Positions 32,067 to 44,400 of a DNA stretch of 51,113 nucleotides are shown here, in pieces. The notes beneath the pieces were generated by a model. That model made no database searches. It was not told the DNA's origin and worked only from the letters and a program-made list of their open reading frames with translations. Position numbers and translations under genes: made by a program. This DNA comes from Guillardia theta CCMP2712 (Eukaryota; Cryptophyceae; Pyrenomonadales; Geminigeraceae). The DNA lies in the NCBI RefSeq assembly GCF_000315625.1, contig NW_005434508.1, positions 17,697-68,809 of the forward strand, read 5' to 3'. The first letter of the stretch is position 1. Each line of letters opens with the position of its first letter.

Positions 32067-34021
32067 TCATTCTGACGTTGACCAGCGCTCAACCTCTTTC
32101 TCTGGCTCTGGCCGACAATACACATGACGAACGCCAGCAAATCTCTTCCCAAGGTAGCAGACAAGCCGCACCTGTTACATCGACTGTCAACTCTGATTCG
32201 ATCCTCCTCCTCCCGCTTCTCCTCCTCCTCTGCCTTCTCCATCCTCCTCCTCTGTCTACTCAGCGATCTCGACTCATCCAGCCGTATCGTTGGTATCAAC
32301 GGCCCCGCCGCAGTCTCTTCCTCCTGCTCTCTTTCATGCTCTTCTCCTTCCTCACCTGCGGGTCCAGGTAGGTCGTGTCCATGAGCGCCTACACGGGATC
32401 AGCAGGAGCACACTTGCTGCAGAGAGATGAAGCGAGGAGATGCAGGAGGAGCAGGAGAAGAACAAGCAAGACAGACACACTGAAGGAGGAGGCAGGCAAG
32501 GAAGCAGCAAGAGGGTCAGCAAGAGAAGGAGGAGCAGGTGGAGATGGAGGAGATGGAGGAGCTAGCGGAGCAGCAAGAGAAGGGGGAGCATGAGGAGGAG
32601 AAGGAGGGTTTGCGACCTCATCAGGATCGAAGAACTCTTTCGGCAGGGCTCGCTGCAGAGCTCCTACGAGAGCCTGCAGAGAAAGTGAGGAGGGAGAGAG
32701 AGAGCGGGGTTAGGGTGAGAGAGGAAGAGGGAAGGAGACTGAGCAGACGACTGAGAGGGAGAGGAGGGGAATGAAACGAGGGAGAGGAGGACGAGGATGA
32801 GACTACAAGACGAGGAGGGAGATTAAAAAGGAGAACTAGCAAATGCATGTAAAGCAGAGGGGGGCTCGGAGGAAGAGAAAGATAGGAGGAGAGGGGAGGA
32901 GAGAGGAGGAGAGAGGAGGAGAGGGGAGAAAGGAGGCGAGCAAGAGAAGAGAGGAGGAGGTACTTCAGGGTTCTTTGGAGGTCTGTTGAGAGGCTCAGGA
33001 GTCAGTCGAAGCTCTTCCACTGAGATGATCATGCGGGTGGGAACGCTGGGGGCCTGGAAGCAAACAATGAGGAAAACATCCTCCTGCATCACGTCCATGC
33101 GCTCCTCTCTCCCTTCCTCCTCCTTTCTCCCTTTCGCTTCCTCTTCCATCCCCCTCCCCCCCTCTCGCTTGCAACTTTCTCGCTCCCTGCCTGCTGCCTC
33201 CCTCCTTCACTCCCTCCCATTATTCGTTCTCCTACACATCTATCGAGCCTTACCTCACTCATGTTGTAAGAGCACTTCACCTCGAACAGGCCTCGCGTCC
33301 TTGATCCCGTCAGCCTCCCCCCTCAAGGTCCAACAAGCACATCAAGTACCTCAACTCTTCTGCCTGCCCCGTCACATCCTCCCGGTACTCCCACCTTGCC
33401 TGATGCACCAACTCCCGCGCCCCTCCGTCGATCCTGCTCCTGATGTCTCTGACCTGCTTAAGAATCAGAGACAAGGGAAGACCAGGAGGGAACGAGGAAA
33501 GAAAAATCCAAGAGGAGGAGGAGGAGGAGGAGGAGGAGGAGGAGGAGGAGGAGGAGGAGGAGCAGGAGCAGGAGGAGCAGGAGCAAGAGCAGCAGGAGGG
33601 TGTGGAGTTTATTTCGGCTGTTGAGCAGGACCTTGAGGTTGGTGTCGGGCGAGAGGAGGCGAGAGGTCGAGTACAGGAGCTGCCAATCCCCCGACACGGC
33701 GAAGTTGAAGAAGTTGACGTCGAAAGGAAAGATCTGCTGCTGCTCTAGCTCCGCTATGCACTTCCTTATCATGGTCCTGCTCTCCTCGTCCGACGTCCCT
33801 TCCCGGATGTGCGTCAGCAGGCGCTGGGGAGCCTTTGCTATGTAATCTTGGAAGCCTGCGTCTGAAAAAGCATCGTCGTCTCCCAAGCTCATGCTCCTGC
33901 AGACAGCTCTTCTGCATCTGAGGCTCGGAGTGAGCTGGCCTGGTAGGTGAAGTTGAAAGCAATCGCAGAGAGAGAAGAGGAGGAGGGCAAAGGAGCAGGA
34001 TATCCGGGAGAAAATCTTCAT
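32067..34021 (-). CDS. PAP/fibrillin family plastid lipid-associated protein
   Basis: Fibrillins bind lipids and quinones in plastoglobules and thylakoids. Seven exons join in phase: 34021-33632, 33453-33395, 33299-33254, 33053-32964, 32673-32617, 32388-32356 and 32171-32067. The N-terminus MKIFSRISCSFALLLFSLCDC is followed by Phe-Gln and an Arg-rich transit segment, the bipartite signal of secondary plastids. Family motifs: GDWQLLYSTS near residue 114, GLFEVKCSY, RMIISVEELRLTPEPL, LMDTTYLDPQ (usual form: xxTYLDxxLR) and VRLVCYLGK where the family has LRIxRG. The usual final LFV strand is not clear, so the last exon is less certain. Introns hold much simple sequence (GGA run at 33512-33573). 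Exons 4-7 lie inside the inverted duplication and exons 1-3 do not. It is convergent with the protease gene. Confidence 0.8.
33512..33600. repeat. GGA/GCA triplet repeat in PAP intron 1
   Basis: Pure GGA run followed by GGAGCA units, directly beside the exon 1 donor (33631). Poly-Leu on the minus strand is an artefact of reading through the donor. Confidence 0.85.
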
Positions 34022-35480
34022 GATTATTGCTTTTTGATGCTTGAAAGATTCATTTGCTCCTGCGAGAGTTGTCAATTTCGATTTTCTGTCTTGCACTACC
34101 ATCACTCCCTCTCCTTCCTTCCACTGTCTGTTCTTGTGTTGTGCTCATCGAAAGCAAGTCCTCTCCCCTCTCCCCTCTCCTCTCTCCTCTCCTCTCTCCT
34201 CTCCCCTCTCCTCTCCTCTTCTCTCCTCTCCTCTCCTCTCCTCGTCCTCCAGTTTCGTCCCCACGTTGCCATGTCGAAGATACAAAGCATGGGAATCCTG
34301 GTATGCTCCCCCCACACAAGGGTACGTGTACGATATTTGACTGATTTTCTGCTATAGTAATGGAAATATAAGGAAACATTTCTTGTGGTCGTAGATGCTT
34401 AAAGGTTCCTTGGTGTACTTTTAAGGGGTGGGGGTACACAGACCACCGGTCTATTTCAATTGATGGGGTACTGACAAGATTTACCTTTGGGGTAGGTCCT
34501 TGTTTTCAGTGGTGGGGTCTAGGGTTGGGTGTTTTAAATAGGAAGGTGGGGTGGAGGCCTCCCAGAGGAAACATGCACGTGCAATCAGGTAATGCAGGGA
34601 GGCGTGCGATGGTGATGGGGAGAGGAGAGGGGAGGAGAGGGGAGGAGAGGGAAGGAGAGGAGAGGAGAGGAGAGGGGAAGAGAGGAGAGGGGAGGAGAGG
34701 TAGCTGAGGCAGAGGGGAGGAAGTGAAGGTGAGGCAAGATGTAATTGAAGACGGATGGGAAGAAAGGAATGATCGCTGATGAAACAATCGTATCTTTTTC
34801 TGACACCTCTTCTGAATACCCTTGAGGATACACGTTTCTGAGATCACAACTCCATACCCCACACATCTCATCGAGGGAGTTGCAGAGTTTCTGTTCGCTC
34901 ATGGTCATTTGCTACAGGCTGCTGCTGCTGCACGGCAAGGACATTACTCCCCAACGATGGGACGAGGTGAGTTTGCGGAGAGAGACCCCCCCTTGTGTCT
35001 GTTCTTGGCCAATGAGGAACAAAAATTCATTTGGAGACCTGATCTGAGGGAAACCGATGGGGATTTGAATACTTACCTACATTATCTGAGGCTTTTCACC
35101 TCCCTGCACGCGATTTTGAAGATTCTCGTGTTTTTTCGAATGACTGGCATGCAGATGAAGGAACATCATCCCTCCTCGATCATCGTTGTCATGGCTGGAA
35201 GTGAAGTGTGACGTTGTCCCTTTGTTAGCGAATTTTGGAGCTCTGTAAATTTTGTTGTATAGTACATGTGTTTCATTCACCTCCTACCCCTCACCCGCTT
35301 TCACTGCTGGGCGAAATTTCTCGCCTTGTTTCTGTAGGCGTCGAGGTCACTCTGCGAGAGATTGTTATAAGAAGACGAGGCGAGGAGAGAAGGGAAAGGA
35401 AAGGAGAATGAGAGGGAATGAGAGGGAGGGAGATATGGGGGAATGAGAGGGAAGTGGGTGCGGGACAAGGTGGGTGAGGG
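34022..35480. other. Intergenic region between PAP and TBC genes
   Basis: Contains CTCTC/CTCCTC runs (34157-34247) and GAGAG runs (34618-34702). A plus-strand frame at 34822-35211 (129 codons) has mixed composition. It also contains a possible exon, after the acceptor tttgctacag (to 34917), reading LLLLHGKDITPQRWDE to a gtgagt donor. I cannot connect it to other exons, so no gene is called. Confidence 0.4.
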
Positions 35481-38283
35481 TTAGACAGGACTTGCGTAGT
35501 AAGCCACCTGTAGTTTGAGCCAAGGTGAAGGTAGCGAGAGGCAGAGCCACTCGGTGAGGTGAAGCTGCAGTAGGATCTGGAGAAAGAAAATGTCAAAAGC
35601 GAAAAGAGATAAGGAAGAAGAACAGCAGAGGGAGAGAGAGTCAAGGGGAGAGGCGAGGAGCGCGAGGGAAAGAGAGTCAAGGGGAGAGGCGAGGAGCGCG
35701 AGGTGAGTGACGGGACATGGAAGGGGTTAGTAGGAGAGACAGTGAAGAAGTGAAGTGAAGGGGATAAACTACCTTAGAAACGTCATCTGCTGACATCTGG
35801 GACGAGGCCTGCTCCTTAGAGGGGTAGAGCCTCGCCTTGACCTCCGTCAGCACTTGCAAGATGACGTCCAGCCTCCTCCGTACTTCTGCCTCCTGCACAG
35901 TCGTCGTGACGCGCAGCTGGGCATTGCGGAGGTGGGAGAGAGTCGTAGCGTACGCCTGGTGGAGGTTCTTGAGCCGAGGGAGGAAGCGGAGGAGGCTCAG
36001 GATGACATCCAGGTTCCTTCCCAGCACGACGACAACGTGGCTGTGGGCTGGGGGGGAGGAGGAGGAGCGGGAGAAGGGGAGGTGGTGGACGAAGAGGGCC
36101 TCGTCCGGGTTCAGGTGCCAGTCCTGCAGACATCTCTCGACCCCGTCGATCACTGCTGCCGAGTTGGACCGTCCGAAGTGAGCCTGCAGCTTGTTCACCA
36201 CGTGCATCTCCGCCTCATCCAGCTCTCTCTTCGTCCCCTGGCTGGTCTTTAGCCCGCAAAGTTCGTTCTCAGCTCGCAGCCTCCTGATGGTAAGGAGGCA
36301 ACGCACCAGCCCGCTCCAGTCCCCCGGCATCACTTCAGCCTCCGTCGACTCCTTGGCATGGTAGAGCGGCTCGATTGCCAGCGCCCCTGGAAGGGCCTGG
36401 GAAAGGACTCGGATGCTGTACCTTGCTGAAGGAACTTCGCGCAGAGACGCTCTTAGAGCGCTCGCAAGCTTCTTGAGAGCTTCCTGAAGCTCCCCGAGAC
36501 TCCCCCTGCTCCTCAGGCTGAGCATGGCCGAGTAGTCTTCCTGCCCACTCTCACTGCAGAACCTCGACTCGAACGTCTGCAGCTTGGACAGCAACTTGCT
36601 GACGTCAAAGATGCAGGCCTCTACTATGATCTCCTCCTCCGTCCAGCTGAGCCGCTTCTCCGCCAGCTGAGAGGCGTCGAAGCCGATGTGCTGTTCGAGG
36701 ATGATAGAGGGGACGAAGGGCTCTGCTTTAGGAGGGGTGCTGGACTCCGGCAAGCCCTTGACGTAGACAGTCAGCCGCTGGATTTGAGTCTCAGCCACCC
36801 GGTTGGCCTTCTGCATGTGCTGGACGATCTGAGGGCATCGTGTAGTGAAGTGATAGAGGTTGCGGAGGCGTTGAGCCGTGCTAGTCAAGTTGACGAGGAT
36901 GTACCTTGCGACATGGAACTCCTCTCGCCGAATGGACGCCAGAAGCTCTCTCTCCTCCCTCTCTCGCCTGATCTCCTCGTTCACCCGAGCTTCGTTCGGC
37001 GACCACACACTGTCGACTTTTTCCATGGTGAGGGTGCGAGCAAGGTCCTTCCGCTTCTCCAGGATCTCCCTCTGCCCGGACTCGTTGATCCTCTTGCAGA
37101 ACGACATGAGCCGAGCTACATAATCTGGCGCCATGGTTGGGAACGGCTGCTCTGTCTCCTGCAGGTGCCTGGAGTAAGTGAACAAGATCGCGATGCCGAT
37201 CTGGAAGATGGCAACGCTGCCCTCGAGAAAGATTATGTCCCAGAGCTTGACCACGAGAGGAAGGGGGAGGGCGTTCACGAAGAGCGAAATGAACCACTGC
37301 GGGCAAACCATCCCCAGCAGCTCAGACACGACGATCTCCAGCCCCTCCAGCTCTAGGTAGATGTCGGGTGCGAGGGTCTTGAGAAGGTCGCAGAGGACGA
37401 GGACAGAGATCTTGAAGCTCGTCAGGGTCCGAGTGAGGCCCCCAGGTATCAGCTGCGTCACCACTGAGTGGAGAGTCCAGAAAGTGTCCTCGTCATCCTC
37501 CAGGTGCAGCAGAAGCAATGCCGCGATGAAGTTCATCCCCTGGCTGTACCCCAGCTCCTTGTTGTGAGCTGAGTATGCCAGCAGGCATCGCCGTAGCCTC
37601 TCTTGTCCCTCCGGGCTCGCGATGTAGGGGATGTCAGGCATCGACCGCCCCAGGTCTCTGCCGATCTCCGACGCAACGTCCGCATGGTCCTCCATCCGCA
37701 GCTCGCACAGATGCTTATAGTACTGCTCCCCTGCGTCCTCCCTCAACAGGCTCGTCCTTGCGCACAGCCGCCAAAGACGCCCCCTCCTCTGCTTGGACAC
37801 TTCTTTCAGGTAGCCCCCTTGCAGCAGGGAGCTCATCTCAGCGCACAGGAACTGTCGCCATGCTCGATCTGTGAGCGCGTCTTCTGACTTCACCGAAGAC
37901 TTCTCGAGTGGCCTTGCAATTACGTCAAAGCAGATGTCCGCTACCACAGCGTTCCTTCGCCTTAGAGCGTCCAAGATCTGATCCCTGATAGGGAATCGAT
38001 TCTCTGGCTGCCTGGAAGCCTGCCCCGTCTCGTCGTCATGGAACTTCGATCGAAGGTTGTTCACGACGCTGCCATTCTCTGCCGCCCACTCCTCAACCTC
38101 TGTGACAACAACATCTCTTGGAAGCTCTCTCAGCAGTTGTCTTAACAAGGCTCTTCTTCCTTCTCCCTCATGCTGCATGCCATCTGAATCTGTCGTGCCT
38201 TGTGGAGGCATGTTGTCCTTGCCTTCGCTCTCGGGCACGGGTGTTTCCTCCACCATCGAGTCGCCGGACTCAGCGGTTATCAT
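35481..38283 (-). CDS. TBC-domain Rab GTPase-activating protein
   Basis: TBC proteins speed up GTP hydrolysis by Rab GTPases and so control membrane traffic. Exon 1 is 38283-35773; a 196 bp intron and exon 2 (35576-35481) add about 31 residues. Total is about 868 residues. The TBC domain spans about 165-375: RGRLWR, the IxxDxxR motif as IGRDLGRS (207-214) with the arginine finger, the glutamine finger YSQG (246-249), and the LWDIIFLEG helix. Residues 1-60 are acidic; the region after 400 is predicted helical, with a Ser-rich loop, and has no domain I recognise. The domain is complete and both catalytic fingers are present, so activity is likely. The target Rab is not predictable. The gene is the main content of the spacer between the inverted arms. 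Confidence 0.85.
35635..35703. repeat. 36 bp tandem duplication in the TBC intron
   Basis: Two adjacent copies of AGAGAGTCAAGGGGAGAGGC plus GAGGAGCGCGAGG lie within the 35577-35772 intron and look identical. Confidence 0.9.
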
Positions 38284-39545
38284 ACTGGTGGAGTCAGCAG
38301 CGTGAGATCCAGAGGCACTCCGACTGGTCGAGCATACGAGGAGGAGCTTCAGTGGATGAGTACCATCGAGTTCAAGAGAACAGCAGCGCCAGCAGCCCGA
38401 TCATTCCCAGTGGCTTCAGAACATCGACTTGACTGCTTCAAGGCTTCTGTGTCAATCAGTTCCTTCTCCCTCTCAGTACATTCGAGCTCGATCTGCCTTT
38501 GTATAACCCGCCCTTGCTCGCCCCTCCGTCCCTCTTCAATTCGCCTGTTACGCTCCTCACTTTGTGCCTGCCTCCCTGACACCAACTCTTCATACACCTC
38601 CCCCTCTTCTCATCCCTCTCCTCTTCTCTCCTCTCCTCTCCTCTCTCCCTCCTCTCAGTCTGCTCCTGTCCTTCACTCCCCTTTCTTGTTACATAGCGCT
38701 ACCATCCCCGACCGCAATACACTGCGACGGTTATTTCATCGTTACTTTCAACCAGCTATTTGTGCTGCCTTCTCTTTTATCCCGATTTACACCTGAGGCG
38801 GGCTTAGTTTGAAACTCCAACAACTGCGATTCTTTACTCAAGTCAGAAATCAGTGGCTGCAGTATTCAATGATTGGAGGCGCTCGGAACCCTCCCTCCAG
38901 TATTTGTCCCTGGCTCTCGGGGCCAGAGTGAGCCTCCGAGGCTCGGAGCGGCGAGTCAGGCTCGTAGCGGCCGCCAGTGCCGATGGCACCGAGCCTGAGA
39001 GCCAAATTGATTCAGTGATCGGCGGCTTCGCAGCCTGTAGGTTTCTTTCTGTGACTCAAAGTTAAGAAGTTAAAAATCAGTACGAGGACAATCAGGTCGA
39101 GGAGGCTTGACCCGTAGGATGATCAGGGTGTAGGAGTAACCGCGTTGGAGGCCCATGAGACTCGGTGACTTCAAACTTAGTTGGGGGGCGGCTCACTGAG
39201 TCAGTGCGATCAGAGCTTTCATCTCATATTCTTGAGGGAAAACAGCAAGTTAGAGATTTCTCAAACCAAAACACAATAACAATCATGGCCCTCAAGTGAT
39301 CCCTGGACAGCTTCAATCAATCGTGCAGAAACAGGCGATGGTTGTATCAAGGTGTGTCAATGTTTATAAGAACATAAAGAAGGGTTTCTGTGAAAGGATG
39401 CTAACACAAGCGCGCACGTAGATTGAAAAATATTTCTTTATGCAATATCATGGTTTGCATACCTGTCTGTGGCCTCGAGAAAAGATTTTCGAATGAATGA
39501 GCACATACCTTGCAAGCTTTGAACTTTGACAAACACGCGATGGAA
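38284..39545. other. Intergenic region with dispersed repeat
   Basis: A CTCCTC-rich stretch (38600-38670) lies upstream of the TBC gene. A GC-rich block (38870-39040) is followed by the dispersed repeat core at 39055-39112. No coding frame is convincing. Confidence 0.5.
39055..39112 (+). repeat. Dispersed repeat core, copy 2
   Basis: Blocks AAGTTAAAAATCAGTACGAG, GACAATCAGG and TCGAGGAGGCTTGACC occur in the same order as in the copies at 25145-25193 (minus) and 46454-46538 (plus). A GC-rich block with GGCGAGTCAGGC precedes it. Confidence 0.8.
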
Positions 39546-39875
39546 TCATGGAGATTTGCTTAGCGTCGTCTGAATCAGATTTTCACACTCATGCTTCCAC
39601 CTCTCCATCTCCCTTTCATCTTCGGTCAGCATGGGCTTACTAGTCTTCTGCGAGCTTTCTGTCTTGATAGGCGGCCTTGATCCTTGTGGCAGGGTGTCTC
39701 TGTTGGAAAGTAGCCCAGTCGCCTTTGACCATCGAGGAGGAGTGCCGAGAGGAGGAGAGTAGCTGGGCTGGAACTCGGACCTGTTGCTCAGCGGGACAGA
39801 GCCTGGTTTGTACATGAGCGACCGCCGACCTGTCGACTTTCTGCTAGCGCATTCGCAGCACATGGCGTTTAGCAT
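39546..39875 (-). CDS. Small hypothetical protein (109 aa)
   Basis: An ATG-initiated frame with mixed, protein-like composition, unlike the repeat-driven frames around it. The N-terminus MLNAMCCECASRK has three Cys close together followed by basic residues, so lipid modification or metal binding is possible. The middle is Ser/Pro-rich. The C-terminus EDEREMERWKHECENLI looks like a short amphipathic or coiled-coil helix. No family is recognised. It lies alone in the spacer of the inverted duplication, between two dispersed repeat copies. It could also be one exon of a longer gene. Confidence 0.45.
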   Translation of the reverse strand: MLNAMCCECASRKSTGRRSLMYKPGSVPLSNRSEFQPSYSPPLGTPPRWSKATGLLSNRDTLPQGSRPPIKTESSQKTSKPMLTEDEREMERWKHECENLIQTTLSKSP

Positions 39876-40139
39876 TGCGACAAACCTCTGCTTGAAAGGG
39901 CGAACGACAATTCAAGAGGGTAGGGTAGTGCATAAAGGGGTCCTAATGTCAGATAACAATGCTCTTATATCAGGGTGGGTTGTTCAGGTGAGGCTGTGGA
40001 GGGGTGGGGGGTACGACAAGTTCTGTCGGGGGTCACTGATCGTACTAGTGGGTGTTGGAGATAAGTAAATTTCAGTACCTGGATTCACATGTGACTAAAA
40101 TGTGTAGGTTGCAAGAGTGTCACCTACGCGAACGCTCCG

Positions 40140-40265
40140 ACACAGAGTCGGTCTCAACGCCGGGCCCGGGCTCCGGAGTCCGGGGCCGGCCGGTGACTCC
40201 GGGCCGAGTGACCGGCGACTCAGCCTGACTTGACTTACTAGTTACTGGCCCGATCCTGATCGGAC
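40140..40265 (+). repeat. GC-rich part of the dispersed repeat family
   Basis: A self-complementary block (GCCGGGCCCGGGCTCCGGAG) is followed by GACCGGCGACTCAG and TGACTTACT. Similar blocks (GGCCCGGCGACTCAG, then TGACTTACT) occur at 46370-46425. It lies 130 bp outside the breakpoint of the right arm. Confidence 0.6.
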
Positions 40266-40410
40266 TGCGACAGATCTGTTCGCTCAGCGGCTAGACATAG
40301 CTCTAATCGTACGGAAGTTCCAGTGATCCGACCTGCAGTGCAGTTCCTGCTCTAGAGCCGGGTTCCAGGAGCCGGGAAGGGAGAGTCCGACGGTCATTGT
40401 TTGCTTCCAG

Positions 40411-41314
40411 GCCCCCAGCGTTCCTAACACTCCTCTGCTCTGCTCTGCTCTGCTCTTCTCCTCTCTTTCTCTCTGCCCATGAGCCCCCACCTCCCCTGAG
40501 ACAGGCCCATTCTGTTTTACATGCAATTGCTAGTTCTCCGTTTTGATCACCCTTCTCGTCTTGTCACCTCAGTGCTCAGTCTCCTTCCCTCTTCCTGAGT
40601 CTCTCACCCTAACCCCGCTCTCTCTCCTCCTCCTCACTTTCTCCGCAGGCTCTCGTAGGAGCTCTGCAGCGAGCCCTGCCAAAAGAGTTCTTCGATCCTG
40701 ATGAGGTCGCATATCCTCCTTCTTCTCCTCCAGCACCTTCTCTAGCTGCTATTCTGCTCAATCGCCTGCTTCTCTTCCTCGTCCTCCTCATGCTCCCCCT
40801 TCTCTTGCTGCTCCACTAGCTCCTCCATCTCCTCCATCTCCACCTGCTCCTCCTTCTCTTGCTGACCCTCTTGCTGCTTCCTTGCCTGCCTCCTCCTTCA
40901 GTGTGTCTGTCTCGCTTGTTCTTCTCCTGCTCCTCCGCCATCTCCTCGCTTCATCTCTCTGCAGCAAGTGTGCTCCTGCTGATCCCGTGTAGGCGCTCAT
41001 GGACACGACCTACCTGGACCCGCAGGTGAGGAAGGAGAAGAGAATCGAAGAGAGCAGGAGGAAGAGACTGCAGCGGGGCCGTTGATACCAACGATACGGC
41101 TGGATGAGTCGAGATCGCTGAGTAGACAGAGGAGGAGGATGGAGAAGGCAGAGGAGGAGGAGAAGCGGGAGGAGGAGGATCGAATCAGAGTTGACAGTCG
41201 ATGTAACAGGTGCGGCTTGTCTGCTACCTTGGGAAGAGATTTGCTGGCGTTCGTCATGTGTATTGTCGGCCAGAGCCAGAGAAAGAGGTTGAGCGCTGGT
41301 CAACGTCAGAATGA
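40411..41314 (+). pseudogene. 3' fragment of the PAP/fibrillin gene
   Basis: Counterparts of PAP exon 4 (only its first 15 or so bases, coding APSVP, then sequence diverges), exon 5 (40649-, ALVGALQRALPKEFF), exon 6 (ALMDTTYLDPQ) and exon 7 (VRLVCYLGK to TGA 41312-41314) are present with their splice sites. Exons 1-3 are missing, so no targeting signal or N-terminal half exists. The retained exons show no obvious damage, which points to a recent event. Confidence 0.85.
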
Positions 41315-41410
41315 CATGATGAGAGGAGGAGAGAGAAAACAAGCAAGAGACTGGAAGCATCATGAAATGATTTACAAGAAAACAAACTTAGCATGTCAAC
41401 ATCTACGTCT

Positions 41411-44400
41411 TCAAACGTGTCCTGACAGCAGCTCACTGGCTTTCTTCGCGACCTCTCCAAACACATCTATCAAGGTCGTCGTGACATCCGACCAGGCTGA
41501 CTCCCCGCGTCTCTCGCTCGCGGCATCGCTGACTGTCTGCCTGTCGATGGCTGTGGAGGACAAGGTTGGCCGTTTCAGCCCTCTCCTCCCGCTGCTGCAC
41601 TCCTCGATCGCCAGCGTATCCCAGCCGGCCTCCACGTCAAACTGATGGAAGACGAAGGAGACGGAGGAGGTGCCCGCTGGAGCGATGCTCCAAGAGAACG
41701 TCGTGGACGTCTGGTAGTTCCCTGGCCCATCCGTCACCATCCCCTGCAGGCTGTCGATCGCCCCTGTCCCTCCCCAGCTGCAGTCGTACACCCGCGTCGA
41801 CCCCGCATAGATGGCCTTGAAGCCCTCTCGCCTCACCGAGTAGTCCGTCGACATCCTCACTCGCATGTACCCCGTCGAGCTCACAAGCGGCCCCGGCATC
41901 GTCGACCCCGTCAGGCTCGCAAGCTGCGTGGAGGAGGAGCAGGAGGCGTCGCTGCACTCGTCGACGTACACGTAGTCGTAGCCGTACTCCATGTCCAGCT
42001 GGGTGAAGACGAGGGTGACGCTCGAGGCGCCGGCGGGAGCCAAGATCCAGCTGCAGGAGGCGCTGTTGCTGTAGAGCCCGACCCCGTCGGAGAGACCGCC
42101 GTAGTCGGCTTGGAGGGCGACGGCGGCGGGGGAGGCGCAGGCGTCAGCGTTGTAGGAGGGCTCAGGGCCCCAGCGAGCAAGGAAGCTTGCTTGAGCATCG
42201 GAGGTGAGGGAGACCTTGAGGATGCTGGTAGAGGAAGTGATGAGCGGTATCGTCGACGTGCTTGAGTAGGGGCTGCCGCTTATGATCGAGCAAGTCATGC
42301 CCGAGCTCGGGGGCGTCGTAGGCGCTGGGCTCGTAGTAGGAGCTGGGCTGGTAGTAGGAGCTTGGCTTGTGGTGGCAGCACGGCTGGTAGTAGGAGCTGG
42401 GCTGGTGGTGGGAGCACGGCTGGTAGTAGGCGCTGGGCTTGTGGTGGGAGCACGGCTGGTAGTAGGCGCTGGGCTTGTAGTGGGAGCTGGGCTGGTGGTA
42501 GGAGCTGGGCTGGTGGTAGGAGCTGGGCTGGTAGTAGGCACTGGGCTTGTGGTGGGAGCACGGCTGGTAGTAGGCGCTGGGCTTGTGGTGGGAGCACGGC
42601 TGGTAGTAGGCGCTGGGCTTGTGGTGGGAGCACGGCTGGTAGTAGGAGCTGGGCTGGTAGACGAGGTTGTTGGAGCTGGGCTTGTGGTGGGAGCACGGCT
42701 GGTGGACGAGGGGGGGATACACTGTCCGAGGTACAAGCGATCGAAGTTCTGCTCGATGTTCATCTCGAGGAAAGTGAGGCGGAGGCTGGAGGAGGAGGGA
42801 GGCTGAACCACAAACGAGCAGCGCAGGTTGTTGCCGTAGGCGCCGATCCCGTCGGAGAGGAGGCCGAAGCTCTCCTGCACCAGCCCACTGCTGGAGCAGT
42901 CGTGGAGGCGAGTGAGGAAGACAGCTCTGAAGCCCGGCGCTGTGACTGAGCCGTCGGAAGTGAAGACAACCTTCATGATGCCCGTGGAGGAGACGAGGAG
43001 GTCGGGGACGGCAGCCCCTGTGAACGGGCTTCCCTGCACCTGCACCGGAGAGGAGCAGGCGGCGGTAGAGCACTCGTAGACGTACACGAAGTCCCATCCG
43101 TTCTCCACGTTGAAGTCGAGGAACTTGAGGTAGACCTGCTGGGCAAGAGGAGGGGCGAGGATCCAAGTCTTGACCCAGTTGTTGTCGTAGTTCCCGTCCC
43201 CATCGGTCACGATCCCCTCAGATGCTGACAGCGTCACCACCTGGTTGCTCGTCCCGTTGCTGGACGGCAGCGACGAGGAGTCGCCGAACATGGCCAAGAA
43301 GCCCTTGCCCCCGATGCTTCCGTCCGAGACGAACTCGACCACGACGGGAGTCGGTCGAAGAGCAGCAGCTGGAGGCGTCGTGCCGGAGTAGGGGCTGCCA
43401 GAGTCGTAGGTGACTTGCTGGCAGACGGACGGGCTGATGAGGGGAGGAGCTGGGACACTGCAGTCCTGTCCTTGGAAGCCGATGTCGCAGGAGCAGGTGC
43501 CGAGCTTGCAGGTTCCATGTGACGAGCAGCCGTTGGGGCAAGTGAGGGCTGGGCAAGTCACCTCCTCCACGTCCCCCGTGACCACCAGCGAGAACTTCTG
43601 CGAGCTCCCTTGGATGTCGAGCCCTTCCACCATCACTCGGTACATGCCGCCCGTAGCGTTGGAGATGGTGACCTGCTCGCAGTTGTTGGCGTCGTCCTTG
43701 ACCGGGTTGCCGCTGCTCGTGAGGTTGTTGCCGAACAAGAGCCTCCTGCTCGGGTCCTGCACCAAGAGGTTCAGGTCATGCATCAGCGTCCGCTGGCTCC
43801 CGACAGGAGCAGGAGGATCCGTCCAGACGAGAGATGCGCGGAAGACAAGGGAGGACGGGCGGCTGGGGGCGAGGAAGCAGAAGTGTCTGGTCTGCTGGTC
43901 CTCGACGACCTCCCGGTCATGCACCTTGAGCTTGAAGGGAGTGGAAGGGCCAAAGTAGAGGACGGACTCGAGGTCGACCCGTCCGAACCCTTGCGACACG
44001 TGAGGGAGCGAGGGAGGAAGCCTCCACGTCGACGACTCCGTGTACCACATGGGCTGACCCGCATGGATCATGATGGCCTTGACCAGCGACGCCGACGGCG
44101 CCATGGCGGCGGAAGCGTTGCGGGCCCCGGAGGAGAGGAAGCCTTCGCGGAAGTACTGACGCACTAGCGCTGACGCGCCTGCGCATGTCGGGGTGGCCAT
44201 GGAGGTGCCGCTCATCTCGGCGATGGAGCACTGGAAGGAGGTCAGGGTCCCGTCCGAGTAGGCCGACCGGATGCTCTCTCCCGGGCACACGATGTCCGGC
44301 TTGAACCGTCCGTCCGGGGTTGGCCCGCGGGAGGAGAAGTCGACGAGGCCAGTCCTCTGCTTGTCATGCGCCGTCCCCGTGTATCCGTCGTAGTCTTGGT

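Larger units (their letters stand above)
25887..33070 (+). repeat. Left arm of a large inverted duplication
   Basis: From GGTTAGGATAAGGAT to the PAP exon edge CTGGAAGCAAACAATG this stretch matches, in reverse complement, 40394 to about 46115. Most of it looks nearly identical, with a few indels. It contains protease copy 1 and PAP exons 4-7. It is longer than the other arm, mainly because of two extra CUB cassettes in the protease and extra low-complexity DNA near 32.88-32.95 kb. Confidence 0.9.

Noticed and set aside
34822-35211. 129-codon plus frame
   Set aside because: Composition is only weakly protein-like and a good internal donor splits it; I could not link it to other exons, so it is noted as intergenic.
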